This document shows positions 25,910 through 34,354 of a stretch of 64,000 nucleotides of DNA, piece after piece. Both the position numbers and the translations under genes were made by a program. The notes below the pieces were generated by a model. It had not been told where the DNA came from. It saw only the letters and a list, made by a program, of their open reading frames with translations, and searched no databases. This stretch comes from Mordavella massiliensis (GTDB taxonomy: Bacteria; Bacillota; Clostridia; Lachnospirales; Lachnospiraceae). Positions within the stretch are counted from its first letter, which is position 1; each line of letters begins with the position of its first letter. The stretch spans positions 1 to 64,000 of the forward strand of contig NZ_JACJLV010000012.1 in NCBI RefSeq assembly GCF_016902415.1. Reading direction: 5' to 3'.

Positions 25910-26794
25910 ATGTTAGTTTCGCTAAAAGAACTTATGAAAGCGGCGTCAGAAGGCGGCTATGCGGTGGGCGCGTTTAATGTGTCCAATCTGGAATCCCTGA
26001 TGGCCATTATGGAGGCCGCAGAAGAAACGGGACACGGGGTGATCTTAAATTATGCGGAAGTCCACGCTCCGTTTTTGTCCATGGAACAGGCGGCTGTGAT
26101 CATGCTGGACGCAGCCAGAAACGCAAGCGTGCCGGTGTGTGTCCACCTGGATCACGGATCTTCCATGGAAGCCTGCATCCGGGCGATCCGCCTGGGATTT
26201 ACGTCTGTAATGCTGGATGCTTCCGCGGAAGATTATGAGACCAATGTAAGAGCAACGGACCAGATCGTGCGGCTGGCCCACAGTGTCGGCGTAACGGTAG
26301 AGGCGGAGCTGGGACACATTTTCTCTTCCAATATGGGACTGGCAGAATCTCCGGAAGAAGCAGAGACGCTGGATTCTTATGAAAGCGCTGATGACGTGTA
26401 CACGGATCCCGCGACCGCAAAGGATTTTGTGGAGCGCACAGAAGTGGACGTGCTGGCCATTGCATTTGGAACGACCCATGGGATTTATACGAAAAAGCCG
26501 GTACTGGACCTGGACCGGATCACAAAAATCCGGCAGGCCATCGACATTCCTTTTGTCATGCACGGGGGATCCGGCCTGAGCAAAGAGGAGTTTCAGACTG
26601 CCATTCAGAACGGCATCCGCAAGATCAATTATTATACCTATATGACTCTGGCCGGCGGAAAAGCGGTGAAGGAGGCCATGGATCAGAAAGGCGCGGATGA
26701 AAATGTATTTTTCCACGATATCCCGATGATCGCGGTGCGGGCCATGAAGGAAAATGTAAAACAGGCGATCCGGGTATTCAGTATGGAAGTGTAG
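25910..26794 (+). CDS. Class II aldolase, ketose-bisphosphate type
   Basis: The 294-aa enzyme is a zinc aldolase with VHLDHGSSMEA, VEAELGHIF, IAFGTTHGIYTKKP and FVMHGGSGLSKEE. It is clearly diverged from the housekeeping fba at 10.8 kb, with different loops in the substrate region and an extra acidic segment ESPEEAETLDSYESADDVY. Related paralogs cleave tagatose or other ketose bisphosphates, or sugar-phosphate derivatives. It is directly followed by a PfkB kinase (9 bases or less), which suggests a kinase-aldolase pair for a ketose or ketose phosphate. The exact substrate is not defined. Confidence 0.85.
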   Translation: MLVSLKELMKAASEGGYAVGAFNVSNLESLMAIMEAAEETGHGVILNYAEVHAPFLSMEQAAVIMLDAARNASVPVCVHLDHGSSMEACIRAIRLGFTSVMLDASAEDYETNVRATDQIVRLAHSVGVTVEAELGHIFSSNMGLAESPEEAETLDSYESADDVYTDPATAKDFVERTEVDVLAIAFGTTHGIYTKKPVLDLDRITKIRQAIDIPFVMHGGSGLSKEEFQTAIQNGIRKINYYTYMTLAGGKAVKEAMDQKGADENVFFHDIPMIAVRAMKENVKQAIRVFSMEV

Positions 26795-26803
26795 GTGAAA
26801 AAG

Positions 26804-27817
26804 ATGGCGGAAGGGAAAAAGGGAATCGCGATCGCAGGAACGCTGATCGCAGATACATTTTATAAGATCGACACCTATCCGGCGCCGGGAAATCTGACCA
26901 AGATCCGCGATATTGTATATTATATCGGAGGCACCGGAAATACCATCCTGGATCTGGCAAAACTGGATCCGAAGCTTCCCTTAAAATTAAGCGGCATCAT
27001 CGGAGAGGACGCGCAGGGGCGGATGATGAGAGAAAGGCTTCAGGAGTTCCCCAATATCGACCTTGCCAATCTGACGGTGACAAAAGACGGATTCAGTTCC
27101 GTGACCCATGTGATGAACGCCCAGGATACCAAACAGCGGACATTCTTTTACCAGGGTGGCGCAGGGGATATTTATGAAGAAAAATACATTGACTGGGAAG
27201 CCATTGACGCAGAGATTTTCCACCTGCAGTACCTGCTTTTGATGGACAAGGCGGACAGCCCGGATCCGGAGTACGGCACCCATGCGGCCAGAATCCTTCA
27301 CGCAGCCAGAGAGCGGGGGATGAAAACTTCGGTGGATATGGTTTCGGAACAGAGCAGCCGGGCGCCTGGGATCGTCAGCGCTGCGCTGAAATATGCGGAT
27401 TACTGTGCCATCAATGAAGTGGAGGCAGAAGCCGGCACTGGAGTGAAACTGCCGGAAGAAGGACCCACAGAAAGCTGGGCAAAAGAGGCTTTGCAGAAAA
27501 TGAAAGAAAAAGGCGTCACCACCTGGGCGGTGATCCACTGCCCCAGATGCGGCTATGGCTTTGACTGCCGGACAGATGCCTTTGTCAGCGTGCCCAGCCT
27601 GCACCTGCCGGAAGGTTATATCAAAGGCACCAACGGCGCGGGAGACGCATATTGTTCCGGAATTCTTTACGGCGCGTATCAGGACATGACCCTTGAAGAG
27701 TCTATGATTCTGGGGACAGCCTGCGCAGCCTGTTCTTTGTCCCAGGTCAACGGCACTGACGGTATGCGTTCCTATGAAGAGACGATGAAGCTGTACCGGG
27801 AATTGTCACAGGCGTGA
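26804..27817 (+). CDS. PfkB-family carbohydrate kinase
   Basis: The 337-aa protein has the ribokinase fold with GGTGNTILDLAKL near residue 45 and the catalytic, anion-hole region IKGTNGAGDAYCSGILYG near residue 270. An unusual CPRCGYGFDC stretch around residue 242 offers three cysteines. GTG 26795 directly abutting the aldolase stop is an alternative start; ATG 26804 behind GGTGA is preferred. With the aldolase upstream it probably phosphorylates a sugar or sugar phosphate that the aldolase then cleaves. Specificity is unknown. Confidence 0.85.
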   Translation: MAEGKKGIAIAGTLIADTFYKIDTYPAPGNLTKIRDIVYYIGGTGNTILDLAKLDPKLPLKLSGIIGEDAQGRMMRERLQEFPNIDLANLTVTKDGFSSVTHVMNAQDTKQRTFFYQGGAGDIYEEKYIDWEAIDAEIFHLQYLLLMDKADSPDPEYGTHAARILHAARERGMKTSVDMVSEQSSRAPGIVSAALKYADYCAINEVEAEAGTGVKLPEEGPTESWAKEALQKMKEKGVTTWAVIHCPRCGYGFDCRTDAFVSVPSLHLPEGYIKGTNGAGDAYCSGILYGAYQDMTLEESMILGTACAACSLSQVNGTDGMRSYEETMKLYRELSQA

Positions 27818-27867
27818 TTTCCGGCAGGGTCCGGGAGAAAACTTTCTGTTTTTCCGGAATATTTTTA

Positions 27868-27896
27868 TTGAGAATCTTCCGGAATCTCATTATAAT
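27868..27896 (+). promoter_or_regulatory. Promoter of the galKT operon
   Basis: TTGAGA at 27868-27873 and TATAAT at 27891-27896 are 17 bases apart and 46 bases before galK. Confidence 0.8.
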
Positions 27897-27941
27897 CATA
27901 CAATAGATAGAAAAATTATGGAATTGGAGGAGAAGTGGGAC

Positions 27942-29114
27942 ATGATGACACAACTGATGGAGACATTCCAGAAATTATACGGAGAGGGCGGCGAGATCCG
28001 CACTTATTTTGCGCCCGGAAGAGTCAATCTGATCGGCGAGCATACAGATTATAACGGAGGACATGTATTTCCCTGCGCGCTGACACTGGGAACCTACGGG
28101 CTGGTCCGGGAGAGAGAGGACCGCGTCCTTCGGTTTTATTCCGTAAATTTTGAGAGGATGGGCGTGGTGGAGACAAGCCTGGACGACCTGGTTCCCCACA
28201 AGGAAGCATCCTGGACCAACTATCCCAAGGGAGTGATGTGGGCGTTTGAGAAGAGAGGGTATCATCTGGATCACGGAATGGATATTCTGATCTGGGGAAA
28301 TATCCCCAATGGATCCGGACTGTCCTCTTCTGCGTCTCTGGAAGTGCTTACCGGCATCATTTTAAAAGATACATTTGGATTTGACCAGGTGAGCATGGTG
28401 GACGTGGCCCTGATCGGACAGGATTCCGAAAATAATTTCAACGGCTGCAACTGCGGCATTATGGATCAGTTTGCCAGCGCCATGGGCAAGAAAGATCATG
28501 CCATTTTCCTGGATACCAATACGCTGAAATATGAATACGCGCCGGTGATCTTAAAGGACGCCAAGATCGTGATCACCAACAGCAAGGTAAAGCACAGCCT
28601 GGTAGACTCCGCCTATAATGACAGAAGACAGGAGTGCGAGACTGCGCTTCATGAGCTGCAGCAGGCGGTAGAGATCCAGACGCTGGGAGATCTGACGGAA
28701 GAGGAGTTCGAGATGCACAAGAACGCCATCAAAGATCCGGTACGTCAGAAACGGGCAAAACACGCGGTTTATGAGAACCAGCGGACCATCCGCGCGGTAG
28801 AGGCCCTGAAGAACAACGATGTAGAACTGTTTGGAAAGCTGATGAACGCTTCCCACAAATCTCTCCGTGAGGATTACGAAGTATCCTGCGAGGAGATTGA
28901 TATCCTGGTGGATCTGGCGCAGGCTATGCCGGGCGTGGTAGGATCCCGGATCACAGGCGGCGGATTTGGCGGCTGCACCGTCAGCATCGTAAAGAATGAC
29001 ACGGTGGACGAGTTTATCGACAGCATCGGAAAGGCTTACCAGGAAAAGGTGGGCCACGAGGCGGAATTTTATGTGGTAGACATCGGCGACGGCGCGAGAA
29101 AGCTGGAGCAGTAG
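27942..29114 (+). CDS. galK: Galactokinase
   Basis: The 390-aa GHMP kinase phosphorylates galactose to galactose 1-phosphate, the entry step of the Leloir pathway. The galactokinase signature GRVNLIGEHTDYNGG lies near residue 27, the ATP-binding GSGLSSSASLEV near 123, and ITGGGFGGCTVS near 335. The frame extends to ATG 27918, but GGAGGAGAAG lies between the two starts, favouring ATG 27942. It is followed 18 bases later by galT, with which it forms an operon. galE is not in the window. Confidence 0.95.
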   Translation: MMTQLMETFQKLYGEGGEIRTYFAPGRVNLIGEHTDYNGGHVFPCALTLGTYGLVREREDRVLRFYSVNFERMGVVETSLDDLVPHKEASWTNYPKGVMWAFEKRGYHLDHGMDILIWGNIPNGSGLSSSASLEVLTGIILKDTFGFDQVSMVDVALIGQDSENNFNGCNCGIMDQFASAMGKKDHAIFLDTNTLKYEYAPVILKDAKIVITNSKVKHSLVDSAYNDRRQECETALHELQQAVEIQTLGDLTEEEFEMHKNAIKDPVRQKRAKHAVYENQRTIRAVEALKNNDVELFGKLMNASHKSLREDYEVSCEEIDILVDLAQAMPGVVGSRITGGGFGGCTVSIVKNDTVDEFIDSIGKAYQEKVGHEAEFYVVDIGDGARKLEQ

Positions 29115-29132
29115 AAACAGGGGGACATAAAA

Positions 29133-30638
29133 ATGTTGTATGAAAATATCAAGAAATTAGTAGAATACGGGATCCGCACCGGACTGACTCCGGAGTGTGA
29201 GAGGATCTACACGATCAATCTTCTGCTGGAAATGTTTCACGAGGACAGCTATGAAGACGTGGAGGCAGAGGAGATCGTGATCGACGAGGAAGGATGCGGC
29301 CTGGAGCAGGTGCTGGCGGAGCTTCTTGACGAGGCGGTAAAACGCGGGATCATCGAGGACAGCATCGGCTACCGGGATCTGTTTGACACCAAGATCATGA
29401 ACTGCCTGATGCCCCGTCCGGCCCAGGTGCAAAAAGAGTTCTGGGAGCATTACGCACATTCTCCGGAGGAAGCGACAGAATTTTACTACAAGTTCAGCCG
29501 GGACAGCGATTACATCCGCAGGTACCGGGTAAAGAAGGACATGAAATGGAAAGTGGATTCTCCTTACGGAGAGATCGACATCACCATCAACCTGTCCAAG
29601 CCGGAGAAGGACCCGAAGGCCATCGCTGCGGCGAAAAACGCGAAAAACAGCAGCTATCCAAAGTGCCAGCTGTGCATGGAAAATGAAGGGTATGCGGGAA
29701 GACTGGATCATCCCGCAAGAGAAAATCACCGGATCATCCCTATTACCATCAACGGAGGGAAATGGGGATTCCAGTATTCCCCTTATGTATACTACAATGA
29801 GCATTGCATCGTATTTAACGGCGAACATATCCCGATGAAAATCGACAGAGCTGCATTTACCAAATTATTTGACTTTGTAAAACAGTTCCCCCATTATTTT
29901 CTGGGATCCAATGCAGATCTGCCCATCGTAGGCGGTTCGATCCTAAGCCATGATCATTTCCAGGGCGGACATTACACCTTTGCCATGGCAAAGGCACCTA
30001 TGGAAAAGGCGGTTACCATTCCCGGGTATGAAGATGTAGAAGCCGGGATCGTAAAATGGCCGCTGTCCGTGCTGAGGATCCGCCATAAGGACGAAAAACG
30101 GCTCATCGACCTGGCAGACCATATCCTGGGCGTGTGGAGAGACTACACCGACGAAGCGGCGTTCATTTACGCTGAGACAGACGGAGAGCCTCACAACACC
30201 ATCACACCGATCGCCAGAAAAGTAGGAGACATATACGAACTGGACCTGACACTTAGGAACAACATTACCACTGAAGAGCATCCGCTGGGCGTGTACCATC
30301 CACATGCACAGTACCACAATATCAAAAAAGAAAACATCGGCCTTATTGAAGTCATGGGCCTGGCGGTGCTGCCGGCCAGACTGAAAGAAGAACTGGAGAT
30401 CCTGGCTGATTACCTGGTAGAAGGAAAAGACATCCGCAGCAACGAAAAGATCGAAAAACATGCGGCCTGGACAGAAGCCTTCCTGCCAAAATATGAAAAC
30501 ATCACCAGAGAAAACGTAATGGACATTCTGAAAGAAGAAGTCGGACAGACATTTGTTCACGTACTGGAGGACGCAGGCGTGTACAAATGCACGGAAGAAG
30601 GCAGAAAAGCCTTTATGAGATTTGTGGAAAAATTGTAA
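29133..30638 (+). CDS. galT: UDP-glucose--hexose-1-phosphate uridylyltransferase, class II
   Basis: The 501-aa length and sequence match the class II GalT of Firmicutes, unrelated in size to the 350-aa E. coli enzyme. It exchanges UMP between UDP-glucose and galactose 1-phosphate. Evidence includes KCQLCMENEGYAGR, IPITINGGKWGFQYSPY, and ILSHDHFQGGHYTFAM with its active-site His residues. ATG start, with AGGGGG upstream. It is the second gene of the gal operon, and the transcript ends in a family A repeat. Confidence 0.96.
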   Translation: MLYENIKKLVEYGIRTGLTPECERIYTINLLLEMFHEDSYEDVEAEEIVIDEEGCGLEQVLAELLDEAVKRGIIEDSIGYRDLFDTKIMNCLMPRPAQVQKEFWEHYAHSPEEATEFYYKFSRDSDYIRRYRVKKDMKWKVDSPYGEIDITINLSKPEKDPKAIAAAKNAKNSSYPKCQLCMENEGYAGRLDHPARENHRIIPITINGGKWGFQYSPYVYYNEHCIVFNGEHIPMKIDRAAFTKLFDFVKQFPHYFLGSNADLPIVGGSILSHDHFQGGHYTFAMAKAPMEKAVTIPGYEDVEAGIVKWPLSVLRIRHKDEKRLIDLADHILGVWRDYTDEAAFIYAETDGEPHNTITPIARKVGDIYELDLTLRNNITTEEHPLGVYHPHAQYHNIKKENIGLIEVMGLAVLPARLKEELEILADYLVEGKDIRSNEKIEKHAAWTEAFLPKYENITRENVMDILKEEVGQTFVHVLEDAGVYKCTEEGRKAFMRFVEKL

Positions 30639-30728
30639 CGGGTACAGGGTAAAATTCAATTAGGTACAGGGCAAAACGCAATTTGGGACGTAGACCTTTG
30701 CAAAAGGTCTACGTCCCAAATTGCATTT
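30639..30728 (+). repeat. Family A repeat, copy A4
   Basis: Two 22-bp units (GGTACAGGGTAAAATTCAAT and GGTACAGGGCAAAACGCAAT) precede a hairpin with arms GCAATTTGGGACGTAGACCT and complement. It lies between convergent galT and mtnA, starts at the galT stop, and supplies the last four codons and the stop codon of mtnA on the minus strand. Confidence 0.95.
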
Positions 30729-31785
30729 GCGCGGCCAGACTGTCGGTGAAGGGCGGGTAGCAGATGCCTTTTTCTGTGATGATGGCAGTGATCAGGCTGT
30801 GGTCTGTTACGTCAAAGGCGGGATTGTAGTAATTGACTCCCTTCGGTGCCATGGGTTCCTGATAAAACATTTCCCGGATTTCATCGGGATCGCGCTGTTC
30901 GATCTGGATCTCGCTGCCGGTTTTGCAGGCCATGTCGATGGTGGAAGTGGGGCCGAGTACGTAGAAGGGAATGTGGTAGTAATGTGCCAGTACCGCCACG
31001 CTGCTGGTGCCGATCTTGTTGGCAACATCGCCATTGGCGGCTACCCGGTCGCAGCCCACCATACAGGCCTGTACCCACCCGTTTTTCATAACCATGCCGG
31101 CCATGTTATCGCAGATCAGGGTGACATCAATTCCGGCGCGGCTTAGTTCGTAGGCGGTAAGCCGTGCACCCTGGAGGAGCGGCCTTGTCTCGTCTGCAAA
31201 TACTTTCAAATGCATGCCTCTTTCTTTTGCGAGAAAAAGCGGGCCCTGTCCGGTGCCGTACCGGGAGGTGGCGAGAGGACCGGCGTTGCAGTGGGTCAGG
31301 ATGCCGTCGCCGTCCTTTAAAAGGGAAAGTCCATATTCGGAAATGGCGGTGCACATCCGGATGTCTTCCTGGTGGATCGCCATGCATTCGGCTTTTAAAA
31401 GCGGGAGGATTTCTTCCGGGGACCGGCCGGCATTTGCAGTGACAACGCCTTCCATGCGGTTCAGGGCCCAGCTTAAGTTGACGGCGGTTGGCCGGGAAGA
31501 ATTCAGATATTCCTTCTGTTCATGAAATTTTTGCAGAAATTCTTTGAAATCAGCGGCGCGGATCTGCTTTGCCAGGCAGTAGATTCCGTAGCCTGCGCAG
31601 ATGCCGATGGCCGGCGCGCCGCGGACCTTCAGTGAATGAATGGCGTCCCAGATTTCCCCGGCGGAGGAAAGACACAGATATTCCAGATGCCCGGGAAGTC
31701 TGGTCTGGTCAACGATGATAACGGCGTTCTCGTCATCGCTTAATCGTACGCTTTGCGTGTGGGTGATTTCGGTTAGTTGGCTCAT
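30709..31785 (-). CDS. mtnA: S-methyl-5-thioribose-1-phosphate isomerase
   Basis: The 358-aa enzyme of the methionine salvage pathway converts methylthioribose 1-phosphate to methylthioribulose 1-phosphate. Evidence includes [15 protein letters not shown], the catalytic Cys in [17 protein letters not shown], and the catalytic Asp in [20 protein letters not shown] start with AGGAGG upstream on the minus strand. No other mtn genes are adjacent. The extreme C-terminus QFGT and TAG stop are read from the family A repeat, so the tail differs from that of relatives. Confidence 0.93.
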   Translation of the reverse strand: MSQLTEITHTQSVRLSDDENAVIIVDQTRLPGHLEYLCLSSAGEIWDAIHSLKVRGAPAIGICAGYGIYCLAKQIRAADFKEFLQKFHEQKEYLNSSRPTAVNLSWALNRMEGVVTANAGRSPEEILPLLKAECMAIHQEDIRMCTAISEYGLSLLKDGDGILTHCNAGPLATSRYGTGQGPLFLAKERGMHLKVFADETRPLLQGARLTAYELSRAGIDVTLICDNMAGMVMKNGWVQACMVGCDRVAANGDVANKIGTSSVAVLAHYYHIPFYVLGPTSTIDMACKTGSEIQIEQRDPDEIREMFYQEPMAPKGVNYYNPAFDVTDHSLITAIITEKGICYPPFTDSLAAQMQFGT

Positions 31786-31971
31786 AATCTCCTCCTTGCG
31801 CTCGTTCTGCTTGTTCTGCCTATCATTTTACCACATTTCGGCGGCCACGGACGGAGAAATTTGGCTGCGGAAGAAGTGCGGCAGACAGAGGCTGCTGGGG
31901 ATCTTTGCTGGAATTTGCCTGCGGCTTCTGCTACAATAAAAGACAGTGAATGAATGAGGAAGGTGGCAGGC

Positions 31972-32868
31972 ATGGAACGGAAACAACTGGGCGGGCATTT
32001 TTCCGCGCTGGTCACGGTTCTGATCTGGGGAACAACATTTATATCGACAAAAGTGCTTCTGGCTGATTTTGCACCTGTGGAAATATTATTTCTGCGGTTT
32101 GTTATGGGCTTTGCGGCGCTGTATCTTGCGGCCCCGCGGAAAATGGAGAAAGCCTCCCGGCGCCAGGAACTGACTTTTGCGGCGGCGGGTCTTTGCGGCG
32201 TCTGCCTGTATTATTTAATGGAAAATATCGCGCTGACTTACACCATGGCGTCCAATGTGGGCGTTATCGTTTCGGTAAGCCCGTTTTTCACTGCCATACT
32301 TTCCCGTATCATTTTAAAGGAAGAGAAACTTCATGCCCGGTTTTTCCTGGGATTTGTTGTGGCGATGGCCGGGATTGCCCTGATCAGCTTTAACGGAGCG
32401 GCGATGAAGCTGAATCTGACGGGAGATTTTCTTGCCCTTATGGCGGCTCTGATGTGGGGGTGCTATTCTACATTTACAAGGAAAATCAGCGGGTACGGAT
32501 TTTCTACGATCCTGACGACCAGAAGAACCTTTTTCTACGGAATCCTGTTTATGATCCCTGCGCTTTGCCTGTCCGGATTCCGGATGGATACGGAACGATT
32601 TTTCCAGCCCGTTTCCATAGGAAATCTCTTGTTTCTGGGCCTGGGTGCGTCGGCGCTTTGCTTTGTCACGTGGAATTACTCCGTGAAGGTGCTGGGCGCG
32701 ATCAAAACCAGCATTTATATTTATATGATCCCGGTGGTTACGGTGCTGACCTCTGCACTGGTTCTGAAAGAACCGGTCACCTGGATGACCGGGGCCGGCA
32801 CGCTCCTTACGCTGGTCGGGCTGTTCCTGTCGGAAGGGAAAAAAGGGGGAAATGAGAAACTAGATTGA
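31972..32868 (+). CDS. EamA-family (DMT) transporter
   Basis: The 298-aa protein has ten hydrophobic segments arranged as two EamA repeats of five, typical of the drug/metabolite transporter superfamily. Features include LIWGTTFISTKVLL in the first segment and GAIKTSIYIYMIPVVTVL near the end. ATG 31972 behind GGAAGGTGGC is preferred to the upstream ATG at 31954. It stands alone, divergent from mtnA and followed by a family A repeat. The substrate cannot be inferred. Confidence 0.88.
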   Translation: MERKQLGGHFSALVTVLIWGTTFISTKVLLADFAPVEILFLRFVMGFAALYLAAPRKMEKASRRQELTFAAAGLCGVCLYYLMENIALTYTMASNVGVIVSVSPFFTAILSRIILKEEKLHARFFLGFVVAMAGIALISFNGAAMKLNLTGDFLALMAALMWGCYSTFTRKISGYGFSTILTTRRTFFYGILFMIPALCLSGFRMDTERFFQPVSIGNLLFLGLGASALCFVTWNYSVKVLGAIKTSIYIYMIPVVTVLTSALVLKEPVTWMTGAGTLLTLVGLFLSEGKKGGNEKLD

Positions 32869-32873
32869 TCTGT

Positions 32874-32959
32874 CGGGTACAGGGTAAAATTCAATTAGGT
32901 ACAGGGCAAAACGCAATTTGGGACGTAGACCTTTGCAAAAGGTCTACGTCCCAAATTGT
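32874..32959 (+). repeat. Family A repeat, copy A5
   Basis: Same two units and hairpin as copy A4 (GGTACAGGGTAAAATTCAAT, GGTACAGGGCAAAACGCAAT, then GGGACGTAGACC and its complement). It lies between convergent eamA and pepT and ends at the pepT stop codon. It likely serves both as a terminator. Confidence 0.95.
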
Positions 32960-34173
32960 TACGCGTAAAGCTTTACTAACTCGATCAATACGTCTACGGC
33001 CTTGTCCATTCCTTCTACGGTAATGTGCTCGTAAGGCCCGTGGTAGGCGTGTCCGCCGGTACCCAGGTTCGGGCAGGGCAGGCCTTTGAAACTTAACTGG
33101 CAGCCGTCTGTACCGCCGCGGATCGGAAGGATCAGCGGAGTCACGTCTGCGTTTTCGCATGCGGTTTTTGCGTTTTCGATCAGGTGCATGCAGTCTTTGA
33201 TGATAACAGCCATGTTCTGATACTGTTCGGTGATGGTCAGTTTGACGGTTCCCTCGCCCCACTTTTCATTCAGATCTTTTTCGATGAGCTGCAGGGTCTT
33301 TTTCCGTGATTCAAACATGTGGCCGTCATGGTCGCGGACGAAGTAATGAAGTTCTGCGTGTCCGCAGTCGCCGGACATGGAGGTCAGATGGAAGAAGCCT
33401 TCGTATCCTTCGGTTCCGCGGGGGGTCTCGCAGCCGGGAAGCATCTGGTTGATCTCCATTGCTACCAGGCAGGCGTTGATCATGGTATCCTTGGAGGATC
33501 CGGGATGAACGCTGAAGCCGGTGATCTCGAAGTCAGCCTTGCAGGCGTTGAAGTTCTCATACTGGATCTCGCCTTCGGTATCGCCGTCCAGAGTGTAACC
33601 GTATTTTGCACCGAACTGTTCTACATTGAAATGTGAGGCGCCGGTTCCGATCTCTTCGTCCGGAGTAAATGCTACGGAAATAGGTCCGTGAGGCATTCCT
33701 GTTTCGTTCAGGTATTCGATGAGGGTCAGGATCTCAGCGATTCCGGCTTTGTCATCGGCGCCAAGAACGGTATGTCCGTCGGTGGTGATAAGGGTTCTGC
33801 CCTTCAGATCCTTTAAGTGCGGGAAGGTCTCTGTGCTGAGAACAAGGCCGCTGTCGCCCAGAGGAAGATCTTCTCCGTTATAATTTTCTGTGATCACCGG
33901 ATGAATGTCCTGGTCACAGAAGTCGGATACTGTGTCCATGTGGGCGATAAAGCCGATGGAGGTCTTGTCTTCGTATCCGGGTGTCGCCGGGAGCTTGCCG
34001 TACAGATAACACTGATCGTCCAGCACCACATCACGTAAGCCCAGTTCTTCCATCTCTTCTTTCAGGATTTTTGCCAGGTCAAACTGACACTGGGAAGAGG
34101 GAACAGTTTCGCTGTTCTCGTCGCTTGGTGTACGTACTACAACGTACTTCAGAAGTCTTTCATAAGCTTTCAT
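32959..34173 (-). CDS. pepT: Peptidase T (tripeptidase)
   Basis: The 404-aa M20 metallopeptidase releases the N-terminal residue of tripeptides in the cytoplasm. The zinc ligands are in FIAHMDTVSD, LGADDKAGIAE and FTPDEEIGTGAS, and IRGGTDGCQLSFKGLPCPNLG is the PepT substrate motif. ATG start with AAGGGGAA on the minus strand. A palindrome lies in the divergent region to murE. It is a single-gene transcript, ending at a family A repeat. Confidence 0.96.
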   Translation of the reverse strand: MKAYERLLKYVVVRTPSDENSETVPSSQCQFDLAKILKEEMEELGLRDVVLDDQCYLYGKLPATPGYEDKTSIGFIAHMDTVSDFCDQDIHPVITENYNGEDLPLGDSGLVLSTETFPHLKDLKGRTLITTDGHTVLGADDKAGIAEILTLIEYLNETGMPHGPISVAFTPDEEIGTGASHFNVEQFGAKYGYTLDGDTEGEIQYENFNACKADFEITGFSVHPGSSKDTMINACLVAMEINQMLPGCETPRGTEGYEGFFHLTSMSGDCGHAELHYFVRDHDGHMFESRKKTLQLIEKDLNEKWGEGTVKLTITEQYQNMAVIIKDCMHLIENAKTACENADVTPLILPIRGGTDGCQLSFKGLPCPNLGTGGHAYHGPYEHITVEGMDKAVDVLIELVKLYA

Positions 34174-34201
34174 GTTAGGATTCCCCTTTGCTTTGTTTTT
34201 G

Positions 34202-34217
34202 CTACAGTCTGCTGTAG
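34202..34217. promoter_or_regulatory. Inverted repeat upstream of pepT
   Basis: CTACAG and CTGTAG flank TCTG, a perfect 6-4-6 inverted repeat 30-45 bases upstream of the pepT start. It could be a repressor site or a small RNA hairpin in the leader. No cognate regulator is identified. Confidence 0.4.
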
Positions 34218-34354
34218 TAATTGTCCTCCTATACTATAGCACAAATTTGTCTTTGCGGTATACTAAATTGATGATATAATGAGAATATGGTCATTATGGC
34301 CTGAGATTAGGAATTCTTATTACAATGAGTAAATGAAAACTGGGAGGCAATCAT

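Noticed and set aside
14906-32959. Dispersed GTAGACC repeats as a CRISPR array
   Set aside because: The copies are kilobases apart, each next to a gene end, with no spacers and no cas genes.
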